Positions 43,044 through 52,847 are shown, counted from the first letter of the stretch. The stretch is 64,000 bases of DNA from Peptoniphilus_A sp022767005 (GCF_050315115.1 NZ_JBNPOJ010000004.1:62001-126000), one strand, 5' to 3'. Notes: generated from the letters alone by a model not told the origin. Made by a program: numbers and translations.

Positions 43044-45314
43044 CTAGTTAAATAAATTTACAGTATTTTTAGAATTTTTTTCTGACTCATTATTGAGCTT
43101 ATCATTTTTTGTATTCGCAGAATTATTTTTATTTGTAATTTTATTTTTTGCATTTAAATTATTTTTTGAATTGTTTTCTTTGTTTTGCGAATTGTTAACT
43201 GCATTATTTGAATTAACGTCTTTTGTCATTTCACTGTTTAGCGAATTTTTATCTTCAAAAGAAGATATTTCAATTTCGCGAGTTTCATTAATATAATTTA
43301 CAACCATATCCAAGTTCTCTGCAATAAATCTAATTGGCACATAAGTCCTGTCGCCTTTAATTATTGCTGCTTGATCAATGTTTACGTCCTCTCCATTAAT
43401 TTTTATAGTCTTTGAATCAATTTTAAGTTCAAAATTTTTTCCCTTGCTATTAACAATTACAATTCTATTATCATTATCCCAATTTACTTCTCCGCCAATA
43501 GCTTCAACAATAAATCTTAGTGGGACTAAGGTTCTGTCATTCTGTATAAATGGTTTTGCGTCCATTTTTTTTGCTTCACCATTAATACTATAATTTACAT
43601 CATTTACTTTCATCTTTATTAACTTTGTATTTTCATCATATAGTGAAAGTGTGGAAGTTTTGTCGCCAAGTTTTGCGATTATCTTTGGATTTCTACCATA
43701 ATCTAAAATATTAATATTAAAATTATTTGGATCAACACTTGCCTTCATATCCTCAAAGGAGTAATTTATAACTCTTGGAGAAACTTTTACTTTCCTACCA
43801 TTATATTCTCCATTTGCGTCAAGACTTAGATTCATTCCTCTTTTTATAATTTTATTTTTTGCATTAATATTAAATTTTGTGTAAGCAGACTTATCAGCTA
43901 CATTAATTTCTTTATTTATTTTTTCACCTTTATTAGTTGTAACAATTAAGTTAAACTTTCCTGGATTCATGGAAAGATATGACAATCCATTTAAAATATT
44001 TGCTCCATTGGAATTATCTGCAATTGTATAAGTTCTATCTTTTATGTCAATAGGATTTAAAAATTCATCCCATGCTGATTTTAATTTTAAATTAAGCGTT
44101 TCGCCAACAATTGTATCTAAACCACTTTCAAACTTTACATCCGAAATAATATTTGTATTTGTAGTTGTATTGAAAACTCCAAGTCCATTTACTACCTTTC
44201 TCTCTCCAGCATTTTTTTCTGGATTTGTAACTCTAGTTCTATTTAAGTCTCCTAAATTTCTAACAGCCATTGCAGTTGAACCGCCGCCGTCTAAATTCAT
44301 TGCCTTAAAAGCTCCAAGATCTAACATAAATTGCGACAAGTCATTTAAAGACATACCTGAAGATCTTTTAGTCTTACCCTCTGCTGATACAATATAAACA
44401 GTTTTCCCATCCTGACTTATTCCTACGGCAGTTCTCGCTCTAACACCGCCAATTGAAGTTACGTCCTTAGTATATTTTTTAATTGCACCATTTTCAACAA
44501 GAAGTGCATGACCACCAATCATCATCTTCCAATTTCTATTTGGCTCAATATTAGTCTTAATTTCTAATTTGTCTCCCACTTTAATATTATCACGTACAAA
44601 TTTTTCTGATGCCCCGCTTATTTGTAAAATTTTCTTTCCATCAGGAATTTTCATATCGATGTTTTTTCTATATACAATTTGTTCCACGACATTATCTCCT
44701 GAAAGAAGAACTTCTCCTGCAGTGCTATCTCCTCTTGATTTAGAAGACCAAAAAGAATTATACATTTGAATTTTTGATTCGTGAGAATATTCCTTTGATG
44801 GTTGATACCAATAGTATGTCTTATTTAATCCATCAATTGGATAAGATTTGCCATTGGGGGCTGTTACACTCCCTATAAATTTTGTGCTGTCAATAAAGGC
44901 AGTATTATTTTCATCAATTCCAAAGGACCATATGTCAGTTAAAACTGCCGGAGATGATTTTATATCACCATCAATTATAGATGCCCCTAGTGGCACACCT
45001 TGAAGCTGCATTGTAAAGAAATCTCCATTTACAAGAGCAACAGCATTAGTTCTATCAGCCATTTGTGAGACAGTTGCCTTATTTGTATAAGTACCGCCTC
45101 CTGCCACAGTGTTGATTTTTATGTGTGGATTATTTAAATCAACTGTAACAACATTTACCACGGCATTCTTTTTGTCTCCAGTAACTTCATACTTATATCT
45201 CACAACTCCTGGAGCAATAGGCTCATTGAATAATAATTTATTTGCTGCAAAAACATTAATAGTAATAGTCATTAAAAATACAGCCATTATTAAACTAATT
45301 CTTTTTTTATTCAT
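43044..45314 (-). CDS. Secreted phosphodiester glycosidase-family protein with copper-amine-oxidase-N domain
   Basis: This 756-residue exported protein has a signal peptide (KKRISLIMAVFLMTITINVFAA), a NAGPA-type domain (about 40-370) with ARTAVGISQDGKTVYIVSAEG (key part RTAVGI) and LGAFKAMNLDGGGSTAMAVRN, a middle beta region (about 390-570), a copper-amine-oxidase-N-like module (about 575-690; DRTLVPLRFIVEAIGGEVNW and DRTYVPIRFIAENL) and an Asn/Lys/Ser-rich low-complexity tail. Such proteins remodel or bind the cell wall; the substrate is unknown. I chose ATG 45314 before the signal peptide; the 45 upstream codons are not protein-like. Confidence 0.85.
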   Translation of the reverse strand: MNKKRISLIMAVFLMTITINVFAANKLLFNEPIAPGVVRYKYEVTGDKKNAVVNVVTVDLNNPHIKINTVAGGGTYTNKATVSQMADRTNAVALVNGDFFTMQLQGVPLGASIIDGDIKSSPAVLTDIWSFGIDENNTAFIDSTKFIGSVTAPNGKSYPIDGLNKTYYWYQPSKEYSHESKIQMYNSFWSSKSRGDSTAGEVLLSGDNVVEQIVYRKNIDMKIPDGKKILQISGASEKFVRDNIKVGDKLEIKTNIEPNRNWKMMIGGHALLVENGAIKKYTKDVTSIGGVRARTAVGISQDGKTVYIVSAEGKTKRSSGMSLNDLSQFMLDLGAFKAMNLDGGGSTAMAVRNLGDLNRTRVTNPEKNAGERKVVNGLGVFNTTTNTNIISDVKFESGLDTIVGETLNLKLKSAWDEFLNPIDIKDRTYTIADNSNGANILNGLSYLSMNPGKFNLIVTTNKGEKINKEINVADKSAYTKFNINAKNKIIKRGMNLSLDANGEYNGRKVKVSPRVINYSFEDMKASVDPNNFNINILDYGRNPKIIAKLGDKTSTLSLYDENTKLIKMKVNDVNYSINGEAKKMDAKPFIQNDRTLVPLRFIVEAIGGEVNWDNDNRIVIVNSKGKNFELKIDSKTIKINGEDVNIDQAAIIKGDRTYVPIRFIAENLDMVVNYINETREIEISSFEDKNSLNSEMTKDVNSNNAVNNSQNKENNSKNNLNAKNKITNKNNSANTKNDKLNNESEKNSKNTVNLFN

Positions 45315-45425
45315 TTTATCAACCTCTCTTACATAAAAAGTATAAAGGAATATATTAATTTTCTCAAAGAATTTTTGAATTTGTAACAAAAACTTAATTG
45401 TAAAACTAATTTTAAAAATTTTGCA

Positions 45426-45458
45426 AAAAAATATCTTGCAAAGATGCAAGATACTTTT
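45426..45458 (-). terminator. Terminator after the aminotransferase gene
   Basis: GTATCTTGCA and TGCAAGATAT pair around a short loop, followed by TTTTTTTG on the minus strand. Confidence 0.85.
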
Positions 45459-45465
45459 AAATGGT

Positions 45466-46536
45466 TTAGTTGTTTTTTAATATTTCGTCAAATGCTTTTG
45501 TAAGTTCTTTCATATCTTCTAAAGTTGTATCACCCATATGTCCAACTCTAAAAGTTTTATTTGCCATTGGACCATAGCCATTAGAAATTACAATTTCTCT
45601 TTTTAGCAACTCATTATTTAATTTTTCAAAATTTAAATTTTTTGTATTCTTAACACAAGTTATTGTTGGCGATAAATACTTTTTATCTCCAAAAACTTCA
45701 AAATTTTTATTTGCCCAATCCTTAAAATAATTTGACATTATTAAATGTCTATTAAATCTATTTTCAAGACCCTCTTCATTAACTATATAATTAAGTTGGT
45801 ATTCTGCGGCAACCATATTTGAAATCGCAGGAGTTGAAGGATATTGGAAGTTATTTTCTTTTGAATAATTATATAGAAGCAATAAATCAAAATAATGTCC
45901 TCTATTCTCAATTGTCTTTGCCTTTTCTACTGCCTTTGTCGAAAAAGATGCAAAACTTAGTCCAGGTACAAGACCTAAACACTTTTGCGAAGATGTAATT
46001 GAAATGTCAATTCCGTATTTATCTTGTTCAATTGGAGTGCCACCAGCAGAACTAACGGTGTCAATTGCCCAAATAATTTCACTATATTTTTCTATAATAG
46101 GTTTTAGTTCTTCAAGATTATTTAAAATACCAGAAGAAGTTTCATTATGTGTGATGCCAACAAAATCATAATCCTTTTTCTTTAAAGCTTCTTCTAATTT
46201 ATTTGGATCAGTAGCCTCTCCTGGTTCAGCTCTTAAAATATCTGTTTCAATTCCATTTTCAAGGCCCAATCTTTGCCAAAGTTCTCCAAAGGAACCTAAT
46301 GCACAAATTAATGCTCTCTTCCTTGTGCAAGATCTAATTGCACCTTCCATAAGTCCAGTTCCTGATGATGTTGAAACTAAAATATATTCCTTAGTTCCAA
46401 AAACTTTTTGCATATTTATTATAATTGATTTCTGAATTTCTGATGCTTCCTTAGTTCTATGTCCTATTACAGGTTTTTCAAATTGCTTTAAAACTTCGCT
46501 GCGAACAGACACAGGACCGGGTAAAAATAATTTCAT
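45466..46536 (-). CDS. Class V PLP aminotransferase (serine/alanine-glyoxylate type)
   Basis: This 356-residue fold-type I enzyme resembles serine-pyruvate/alanine-glyoxylate aminotransferases. It starts LFLPGPVSVRSEVLKQF, has ILVSTSSGTGLMEGAIRS for cofactor binding, AIDTVSSAGGTP, and the PLP lysine in ITSSQKCLGLVPGLSF. Homologues act on serine, alanine or phosphonates; here no neighbour points to a pathway. It is monocistronic. The 170 nt upstream shows only a terminator of the next gene and AT-rich sequence. Confidence 0.88.
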   Translation of the reverse strand: MKLFLPGPVSVRSEVLKQFEKPVIGHRTKEASEIQKSIIINMQKVFGTKEYILVSTSSGTGLMEGAIRSCTRKRALICALGSFGELWQRLGLENGIETDILRAEPGEATDPNKLEEALKKKDYDFVGITHNETSSGILNNLEELKPIIEKYSEIIWAIDTVSSAGGTPIEQDKYGIDISITSSQKCLGLVPGLSFASFSTKAVEKAKTIENRGHYFDLLLLYNYSKENNFQYPSTPAISNMVAAEYQLNYIVNEEGLENRFNRHLIMSNYFKDWANKNFEVFGDKKYLSPTITCVKNTKNLNFEKLNNELLKREIVISNGYGPMANKTFRVGHMGDTTLEDMKELTKAFDEILKNN

Positions 46537-46677
46537 CTTTATTCCCCCTAACTATTCTATGATGATATTATAAAAGATTTTTATATTCAAATAAAATTCT
46601 TTGCCGACCTACTTTTTCCTATTTTATTTACCCATTTTATGATATTTTAAAGAACAATATATTCAATTATCAAATAA

Positions 46678-46702
46678 AAACTCTGCCATAGACAGAGTTC
46701 TA
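46678..46702 (-). terminator. Terminator after the PIN-TRAM gene
   Basis: AACTCTG and CAGAGTT pair around TCTATGG, followed by TTTATTTG on the minus strand. Confidence 0.85.
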
Positions 46703-46705
46703 AAT

Positions 46706-47818
46706 TTAATATTTTAATTTTGCAAAAATCATTTTTCCTGCTGAAGTTTGAAGTGCACTTGTAACTATTACATTTACACTTTCTCCAATGAGGTCCTTTC
46801 CATTTTCAACAACTATCATTGTTCCATCGTCTAAATATCCTAGACCTTGATTTTGTTCCTTGCCTTCCTTGACAATCAAAATTTTCATTTCTTCTCCTGG
46901 AAGATAAAGTGGTTTAACCGCATTTGCAAGCTCATTAATATTTAACACTTCTAAATTTTGAACTTTTGCAACTTTATTTAAATTGAAATCATTTGTAACA
47001 ATTTTACCGCCTAAGTCAGTTGCAAGCTTTAAAAGTTTTGAATCCACTTCAGGAATTTCTTCAATTTTTCCATTGTAGATTATTACTTCAACATTTTTTA
47101 ATTCTTGAATTTCTGCAACGGTGTCAAGTCCTCTTCTTCCACGATTTCTTTTTAGTGCATCTGCTGAATCTGCAATATGTTGAAGTTCTTCTAATACAAA
47201 TACTGGTACTACAAGAGGTCCTTCGATAAAACCAATTTTTGCAATATCAAGTATTCTTCCATCAATTATCACTGAAGTATCTAACACTTTTGGAATGCCT
47301 TCTCGAGCTTTAATGTTTTCCTTTGGCTTAAATGTTTTCTTCGCAGCTATAGAAGTTAAATCTCTTATCTTTTCTGAAATAGTGTCCTTATTTGACATTC
47401 CAATATTAAGACCTAAATAACCAAGCATCCCATAAAGTAAAATAGAAATTACTGAACCCACATAGGGTATGGGAATTTTATAAATAGGTTGCGAAATTAA
47501 AAATGCTATTATTAGTCCAAGAATAAGACCAACAGCACCGAGTATTATCTCTGTAAAAGATTTTGTCTGAATTTGTCTTTCCCAAAAAGCCAAAAGTTCC
47601 TCCAAAGTTTTGAATACCTTTGGTGAAAGTATAAAAAATATAAGTGCAAATAAAATTACAATAACGGTAAAAATTACTGTCATAACTTTTTGACTTTCAA
47701 TATCTTTTACAAATTTCATGTCTGAAATAAGAGAAACGATAAAAATACCCACAAGTGCTCCTATCAATGTAAATAGCACTTTAAAAATTTTGGACACAAT
47801 TTTTCGGTTCTTGCTAAT
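46706..47818 (-). CDS. YacL-like integral membrane protein with PIN and TRAM domains
   Basis: This protein has four N-terminal membrane helices (residues about 10-145), a PIN nuclease-like domain (about 170-290; VLDTSVIIDGRILDIAKIGF with the first acidic residues, GRRGLDTVAEIQEL, TNDFNLNKVAKVQ) and a C-terminal TRAM RNA-binding domain. It follows carD as in many Firmicutes. The obvious GTG at 47797 has no ribosome binding site. An in-frame ATT at 47818 lies six bases behind GGAGGG, so I extend to it, giving 370 residues (ISKNRKIVSKIFK). Function of the family is not settled. Confidence 0.78.
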   Translation of the reverse strand: MSKNRKIVSKIFKVLFTLIGALVGIFIVSLISDMKFVKDIESQKVMTVIFTVIVILFALIFFILSPKVFKTLEELLAFWERQIQTKSFTEIILGAVGLILGLIIAFLISQPIYKIPIPYVGSVISILLYGMLGYLGLNIGMSNKDTISEKIRDLTSIAAKKTFKPKENIKAREGIPKVLDTSVIIDGRILDIAKIGFIEGPLVVPVFVLEELQHIADSADALKRNRGRRGLDTVAEIQELKNVEVIIYNGKIEEIPEVDSKLLKLATDLGGKIVTNDFNLNKVAKVQNLEVLNINELANAVKPLYLPGEEMKILIVKEGKEQNQGLGYLDDGTMIVVENGKDLIGESVNVIVTSALQTSAGKMIFAKLKY

Positions 47819-47830
47819 AAAAATCCCTCC

Positions 47831-48313
47831 TTAACCAAATATGGCGTCATCAATAAGTTTTGTGATTTCTTCTACCTTTTTATCAAAAACAAGAGCCATC
47901 TCTGAAACGATGATCTGTCTTGCTTCTGTCAATATTTTCCTCTCTCCTGTTGAGAGAGATTTTTGTTTATCTAAATTTTCAAGACATTTTACTACATCGG
48001 CAATTTCTGTTAAATCACCTGATTTTATTTTATCTAAATTAAATCTATACCTTCTATTCCAGTTCTTTGGCATAGATATTTCTTCACTTGAAGAAAGTGT
48101 TTCTAAAACTTTTTCCATAGTTTTTACATCAGAAATTTTTCTAACTCCAACTTCTTCAGCGTTTTTTACAGGCACCATAACTTTTAAATTATTAATCGGT
48201 AATTTCATTATGTAATAGTTGTGAACATTACCTAGAATTTCCCTTTCTTCTATTGCTACAATTTCACCTGCCCCGTGCATAGGATATACAATTTTATCGC
48301 CGATATTAAACAT
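47831..48313 (-). CDS. carD: CarD-family transcriptional regulator
   Basis: This 160-residue protein has the RNA-polymerase-interacting domain (MFNIGDKIVYPMHGAGEIVAIEERE; key motif YPMHGAGEI) and a C-terminal helical DNA-contacting domain (NRRYRFNLDKIKSGDLTEIADVV, EARQIIVSEMALV). CarD proteins stabilise the open complex at rRNA and other promoters. Its TAA is part of the YacL-like gene's ribosome binding region, so the two are coupled. Two promoter-like sequences lie upstream. Confidence 0.93.
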   Translation of the reverse strand: MFNIGDKIVYPMHGAGEIVAIEEREILGNVHNYYIMKLPINNLKVMVPVKNAEEVGVRKISDVKTMEKVLETLSSSEEISMPKNWNRRYRFNLDKIKSGDLTEIADVVKCLENLDKQKSLSTGERKILTEARQIIVSEMALVFDKKVEEITKLIDDAIFG

Positions 48314-48376
48314 ATTTTACCTCCTATTATCCATATTATTAGTATAACAAAGATTTTTAAAAAAGTAAAATTCTTT

Positions 48377-48405
48377 ACTATATCATAGATTATTGTTTTA
48401 TGCAA
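48377..48405 (-). promoter_or_regulatory. Distal sigma-A promoter of carD
   Basis: TTGCAT (48400-48405) and TATAGT (48377-48382) are 17 bp apart on the minus strand. A second extended -10 (TGTTATACT) lies closer to the gene, so carD may have tandem promoters. Confidence 0.6.
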
Positions 48406-48499
48406 AGATTTTTTATCAATTTTCATTTTATTTAATTATGAACTTAAGTATAAGGCTTTATTGTGAAAATTAATAACCTTTTTTGTGAAATTTTTTTAA

Positions 48500-48536
48500 T
48501 TTAAAACCCTCTAACTCATAAAAGTTAGAGGGCTAA
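48500..48536 (-). terminator. Terminator after the CoA-transferase gene
   Basis: GCCCTCTAACT and AGTTAGAGGGT pair around TTTATG, followed by TTT on the minus strand. Confidence 0.85.
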
Positions 48537-48547
48537 ATACTTAAAAA

Positions 48548-49891
48548 TTATCTCTTATTACTTCTTCTCCAAATATTCATCTTTTCTGCTTCCTTAATTA
48601 GATCATCTCTAAATTCAGGTGCAGCAAGATTAATTATTCCTTCTGCTCTTTGCCAAGTTGCTTGACCCTTGCAGTTATACTTTCCATATTCAGTTACAAT
48701 CCAGTGAGTATTTGGTCTTGCAGCTGTAATTACTGAGAAAGTTTCAAAATTAGGGACAATCCTTGATTCTTCTTTTCCTGTCTTCTTGTTCATAAATTTA
48801 GAAGATAGACAGATAAAAGATTTGCCTCCCTTAGATAAATATGCTCCAAGCACAAAGTCAAGTTGTCCGCCTGCTCCAGAAATATGTTTTAAACCTGAAG
48901 ATTCAGAACTTACTTGTCCAAATAAATCAATATTTACAGCATTATTAATTGAAATAAAATTGTCAAGTTCAGCAATTACTCTTGCATCATTTGTATATGA
49001 AGTTGGAGCTGCCATACAAGTTGAATTGCCGTCGATGTAATCATACATTTCCTTTGAACCAGCTGCAAATCCATAAACTTGTCTAAATCTATTGATGTTT
49101 TTCTTCGCTCCAGAAAGTTTACCCTTCTTTGCCATTTCTACAAATCCATCAACATACATTTCAGTATGAACTCCAAGATCCTTTAAGTCAGAATTAGCAA
49201 TAAGTGATCCAACTGCATTAGGCATTCCACCAATTCCAAGTTGAAGAGTTGCTCCATTAGGGATTTCCTCTACAATTAATTCTGCAACCTTTCTATCCAC
49301 TTCACCAAAACTTCCCTTTGGTAGAGTAGCAATTTCAGGATTTTCGCCTTCAATAACATAATCAACATCCTTGATGTTAATTTCATTTTCAAAACCGCCA
49401 AGTCCAGTAATCATTTTTTCATTTACTTCTATAATTACTTTGTCTGCTGCTTCAATAACTGCCATTAAATGAGAGGCACTTAATCCAAAGTTAAAATTTC
49501 CATGTTTATCCATTGGAGGAGTTACTATAACTGCAATATCAACTTTACAGTTTTCTCTGTACCATCTTGGCAATTCAGAATATCTTAATGGTATATAAAA
49601 TCCGCCAGGTGTTTTATTAATTCTATTTCTATCTGGTCCACCTGCGTGCCAAGAATTCCATACAACTTTTTTTCCTTCAGGGTCCTTCTTAAAAACTTCT
49701 GGTTCCCAAAGAAGTACACCACCCCTTAAATAAATTTCATTTAATTCATCAAGCCTTTCAGCAAGAGCCTTATCAAAGGCAACAGGAGTGCTGGCGCCCC
49801 ATGCATAGTCAATCCACATATTGTCCTTTACCATTGCAGCAGCATCTTTTGCCGAAATTAATTTTTCTTGATACTCTTTAGAATAATCCAT
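48548..49891 (-). CDS. Butyryl-CoA:acetate-type CoA-transferase
   Basis: This 447-residue class I CoA-transferase most resembles butyryl-CoA:acetate and 4-hydroxybutyrate CoA-transferases of butyrate producers. Features are WIDYAWGASTPVAFDKAL near the N-terminus, GATLQLGIGGMPNAVG for CoA binding, VHTEMYVDGFVE with the likely catalytic Glu, SGAGGQLDFVLGAYLSKGGK and the C-terminal VTEYGKYNCKGQ. It would release butyrate while activating acetate, the final step of fermentation fed by the PFOR encoded at 23-27 kb. Substrate is inferred. GGAGG precedes ATG. It is monocistronic. Confidence 0.85.
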   Translation of the reverse strand: MDYSKEYQEKLISAKDAAAMVKDNMWIDYAWGASTPVAFDKALAERLDELNEIYLRGGVLLWEPEVFKKDPEGKKVVWNSWHAGGPDRNRINKTPGGFYIPLRYSELPRWYRENCKVDIAVIVTPPMDKHGNFNFGLSASHLMAVIEAADKVIIEVNEKMITGLGGFENEINIKDVDYVIEGENPEIATLPKGSFGEVDRKVAELIVEEIPNGATLQLGIGGMPNAVGSLIANSDLKDLGVHTEMYVDGFVEMAKKGKLSGAKKNINRFRQVYGFAAGSKEMYDYIDGNSTCMAAPTSYTNDARVIAELDNFISINNAVNIDLFGQVSSESSGLKHISGAGGQLDFVLGAYLSKGGKSFICLSSKFMNKKTGKEESRIVPNFETFSVITAARPNTHWIVTEYGKYNCKGQATWQRAEGIINLAAPEFRDDLIKEAEKMNIWRRSNKR

Positions 49892-49905
49892 ATTTCCTCC
49901 TTAAA

Positions 49906-52836
49906 TTATAAATAATCCCTATAATTAGTATGAGACCTTAAAAACTTAATGTAATCTAAAAATTCTTCCATAATAATTTCACTTTTTCCCTTATTAGTCT
50001 CAATAACTATTTTATTTTTACCCCTTAGGTCAAAAATATAAGCACCTTTTACATCAACTTTGTATAATTTTTCATAAATCGCTGAATATAATATTAATTG
50101 ATTTTCATAAGAAGATTTTATATAGTCCAAATCCATTTCACTAGTTTTTAAATCTACAATATAATAATCTCCGCCTATTTTTATAACTTGGTCAATATAT
50201 CCCTTAACTAGAAATCCCTCTAAATCATAATAGAATAATAATTCTTTCTCTACTATATTTTCTTCTTCCATTTCCAAATAATTTAGGGAAAGTTCTCTTG
50301 CAATTTTTAATTTATCATCATCTATTTCTTCTTCATAATAATCAAAAATTTCTTTTAAAAAGTCATCTATATTATTTATGTTTGTATCTTTTCTTGAATG
50401 GATTTGTGCAAATAAATGAACAATACTTCCTAAGGTTTTTGGATCCAATACCCTGTTCTTTCCATCGCCCATTGTATACTCGTCAATTCCCAAAAAATAT
50501 TTCTTGTAAAAATCCATAGGACTTCTTTTATAATTTATAAAATCCGTCACAGTGTAATACTCTCTAATTCTATTCTCAAAATTAATTTTTAAATCTAAAG
50601 GCAAATATTTTTTTAAAGGAAGGTCTTCTTTTAAATCCTTAGAAAGCTTGTATTCTTTTATTTCTACATCATCATCTAAAAAGTCAAAATAGGAGTTTGA
50701 TTTATAATCTTTAAAATTTCCAAAGAGTAAAAGCTCCTTTTTGGCTCTAGTCATAGCTACGTATAAAACTCTTTTTTCTTCTTCATTATCAATCTTTCTT
50801 AATTTTTCACTTACTGCTCTATACCTGTAATCAGAAAAATCAGATTTAATAGCAATACCTAGATCTTTGTCTACGATTATTTTTTTATTTTGTCCTAATT
50901 TTTTCCCTCTATCCATGTGAGAAATTACAACTACATCAAATTCTAATCCCTTTGATTTGTGTATTGTCAAGAGATTTATTCCATCTTCCAAATCTTCAAA
51001 TTTAATAGTCAAAATATATTTTTCAAAAGTTCCGTAATCCATTGAGTTTTCAGAAGAAAAATCTCTTGCTATCTCTTTAAATTTATATAAATAATCCCAA
51101 TCTATTTCTCTTAAAGTTTCTAAATCATAAAAATAATTCATAATTTCTTCAATTATTTCATCCAAAAAAAGTGTTTTAGATCTCTTCTTTACTGAAATTA
51201 AAAATTTTATAAAATTATCTAAATTTTTATTTTCAGTTTTAATTTGAATTAAATCCGAAAAATTATTAATTTCTAAATTTAATATTTTGACTAAATCTTT
51301 AAAATTAAATTTTAAAAGTGGAGAATTAAAGAGAGATAATGTATTTAAAAATTCTTCAGGACTATAAATTGTGGACAAAATATTTTTTGTAACCTTTAAA
51401 ACTTCTACTTCCTCTAAATTTCTTTCACCCTTGTTAAAGGATATATTTTTAAGAGTAAGTATCTTACTTATTTCATCAATTTGAGCATTGCTCCTAGACA
51501 AAATCGCAATATCTTTAGCTTTAAATTTTTTTAATAAATCGCCTACAACAACACTTATTTCATTATTATCCTCAGTATTATATAGATAAACATCGCCATC
51601 ATTTTGAAAGTCATATTCCATTTCTTCATAATTATCAATTAACTTTTCAAAAGTAGAATTTATGAAATTTATAATATTTCCGTCGCTTCTATAATTTTTA
51701 TTCATTATAAGGGAAAGTCCACGTTTCTTTATATCATCTGAAAAGCTAAAATAGCTATAAAGGTCTGCGCCCCTAAAGGCATAAATAGATTGCTTTGGAT
51801 CTCCAACTATAAACAAATTTGATGTAAGAAAAGTATTTATAATTTCATTTTGAATTCCATTTGTATCTTGATATTCATCAACTAATATGTAAGAATACCT
51901 TCTTTGCAAAGCTATTTTGCAATTTTCCTTTTTTAAAATCTTATGAGTGTAAGAGATTATGTCGTCATAGTCAAGAGAATTTATTTCTCTCTTTTTATTT
52001 GAATAAATATTGTAAATATCTTTTAAAATTTCAATTATAATTTCGTAATACTCTTTATTTTTTATTTCAAGGTTTTTTCTTAATTCATTTATTAAATTCA
52101 AAATATTTTCAATTTTATCATTATATTTTTTTGCAGATCCAAGATTTTCTTCTATTGAATTTAAAATGTCTAGATTATAAGTTTCTAATTTTTTAATATC
52201 TTCAATATTTTCATCATAAAAATATTGAAACTTTTTACCACTTACTTTTCTAAAGTCATCTAACAATAAAACTAATTCACTAAAATTTTTATTTGAACTG
52301 CAAAAGTTTAAACTCTTCTTTAAAATATCTTCAAAATCTAAATCATTATTTTTAAAATCTAAATAAAGGTCAAAGAAAACTTTTCTTTCCTCAAAGGGAT
52401 TTGTATTAAAATCTATTAGATATTTTTTCAGTCTTTCATCCGTATTGCTGTTTAAGGCTAACTTTATAGAATCTTCTAATAGTTTCAAACTTTTAGCATC
52501 CTCTAAGATTTTAAAATTTGGATTAATTCCAAGAATATAAGAATAATTAGATATTATTTCAAGAGCAAAGGAATGAATTGTCATAACATTTAAATCCTTC
52601 TCTTCAAATTCAATATTTTCTTCTACAAGTTCCCTGGAAATTCTTGCTAACATTTCTTCCGCAGCTTTTTTTGTAAAAGTAATTGCCAAAATACTTTTTG
52701 GATCATTATATTTTTTTACAATATTTATAAATCTACTTGTTAATACTCTTGTTTTCCCTGTACCCGCTCCTGCCATTAGTGTTACGTCTTTATCAATAGA
52801 TTTAACTGCCTCTAATTGAATTTTATTTAAAATCAT
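49906..52836 (-). CDS. AddA-like UvrD-family helicase with C-terminal nuclease domain
   Basis: This 976-residue protein has superfamily 1A helicase motifs in order: MAGAGTGKTRVLTSRF (Walker A), AITFTKKAAEEM, LVDEYQDTNGIQ (Walker B), VGDPKQSIYAFRGADLYSYF, INLLTIHKSKGLEFDVVVI (key part HKSKGLEFD) and RVLYVAMTRAKKELLLFG. The C-terminus (about 790-976) has a RecB-type nuclease core, KGYIDQVIK followed by YYIVDLKTSEM and ENQLILYS. This matches AddA, the end-processing enzyme of recombination, but is shorter than B. subtilis AddA and no addB lies next to it. Confidence 0.85.
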   Translation of the reverse strand: MILNKIQLEAVKSIDKDVTLMAGAGTGKTRVLTSRFINIVKKYNDPKSILAITFTKKAAEEMLARISRELVEENIEFEEKDLNVMTIHSFALEIISNYSYILGINPNFKILEDAKSLKLLEDSIKLALNSNTDERLKKYLIDFNTNPFEERKVFFDLYLDFKNNDLDFEDILKKSLNFCSSNKNFSELVLLLDDFRKVSGKKFQYFYDENIEDIKKLETYNLDILNSIEENLGSAKKYNDKIENILNLINELRKNLEIKNKEYYEIIIEILKDIYNIYSNKKREINSLDYDDIISYTHKILKKENCKIALQRRYSYILVDEYQDTNGIQNEIINTFLTSNLFIVGDPKQSIYAFRGADLYSYFSFSDDIKKRGLSLIMNKNYRSDGNIINFINSTFEKLIDNYEEMEYDFQNDGDVYLYNTEDNNEISVVVGDLLKKFKAKDIAILSRSNAQIDEISKILTLKNISFNKGERNLEEVEVLKVTKNILSTIYSPEEFLNTLSLFNSPLLKFNFKDLVKILNLEINNFSDLIQIKTENKNLDNFIKFLISVKKRSKTLFLDEIIEEIMNYFYDLETLREIDWDYLYKFKEIARDFSSENSMDYGTFEKYILTIKFEDLEDGINLLTIHKSKGLEFDVVVISHMDRGKKLGQNKKIIVDKDLGIAIKSDFSDYRYRAVSEKLRKIDNEEEKRVLYVAMTRAKKELLLFGNFKDYKSNSYFDFLDDDVEIKEYKLSKDLKEDLPLKKYLPLDLKINFENRIREYYTVTDFINYKRSPMDFYKKYFLGIDEYTMGDGKNRVLDPKTLGSIVHLFAQIHSRKDTNINNIDDFLKEIFDYYEEEIDDDKLKIARELSLNYLEMEEENIVEKELLFYYDLEGFLVKGYIDQVIKIGGDYYIVDLKTSEMDLDYIKSSYENQLILYSAIYEKLYKVDVKGAYIFDLRGKNKIVIETNKGKSEIIMEEFLDYIKFLRSHTNYRDYL

Positions 52837-52847
52837 AAAAACTCCAT

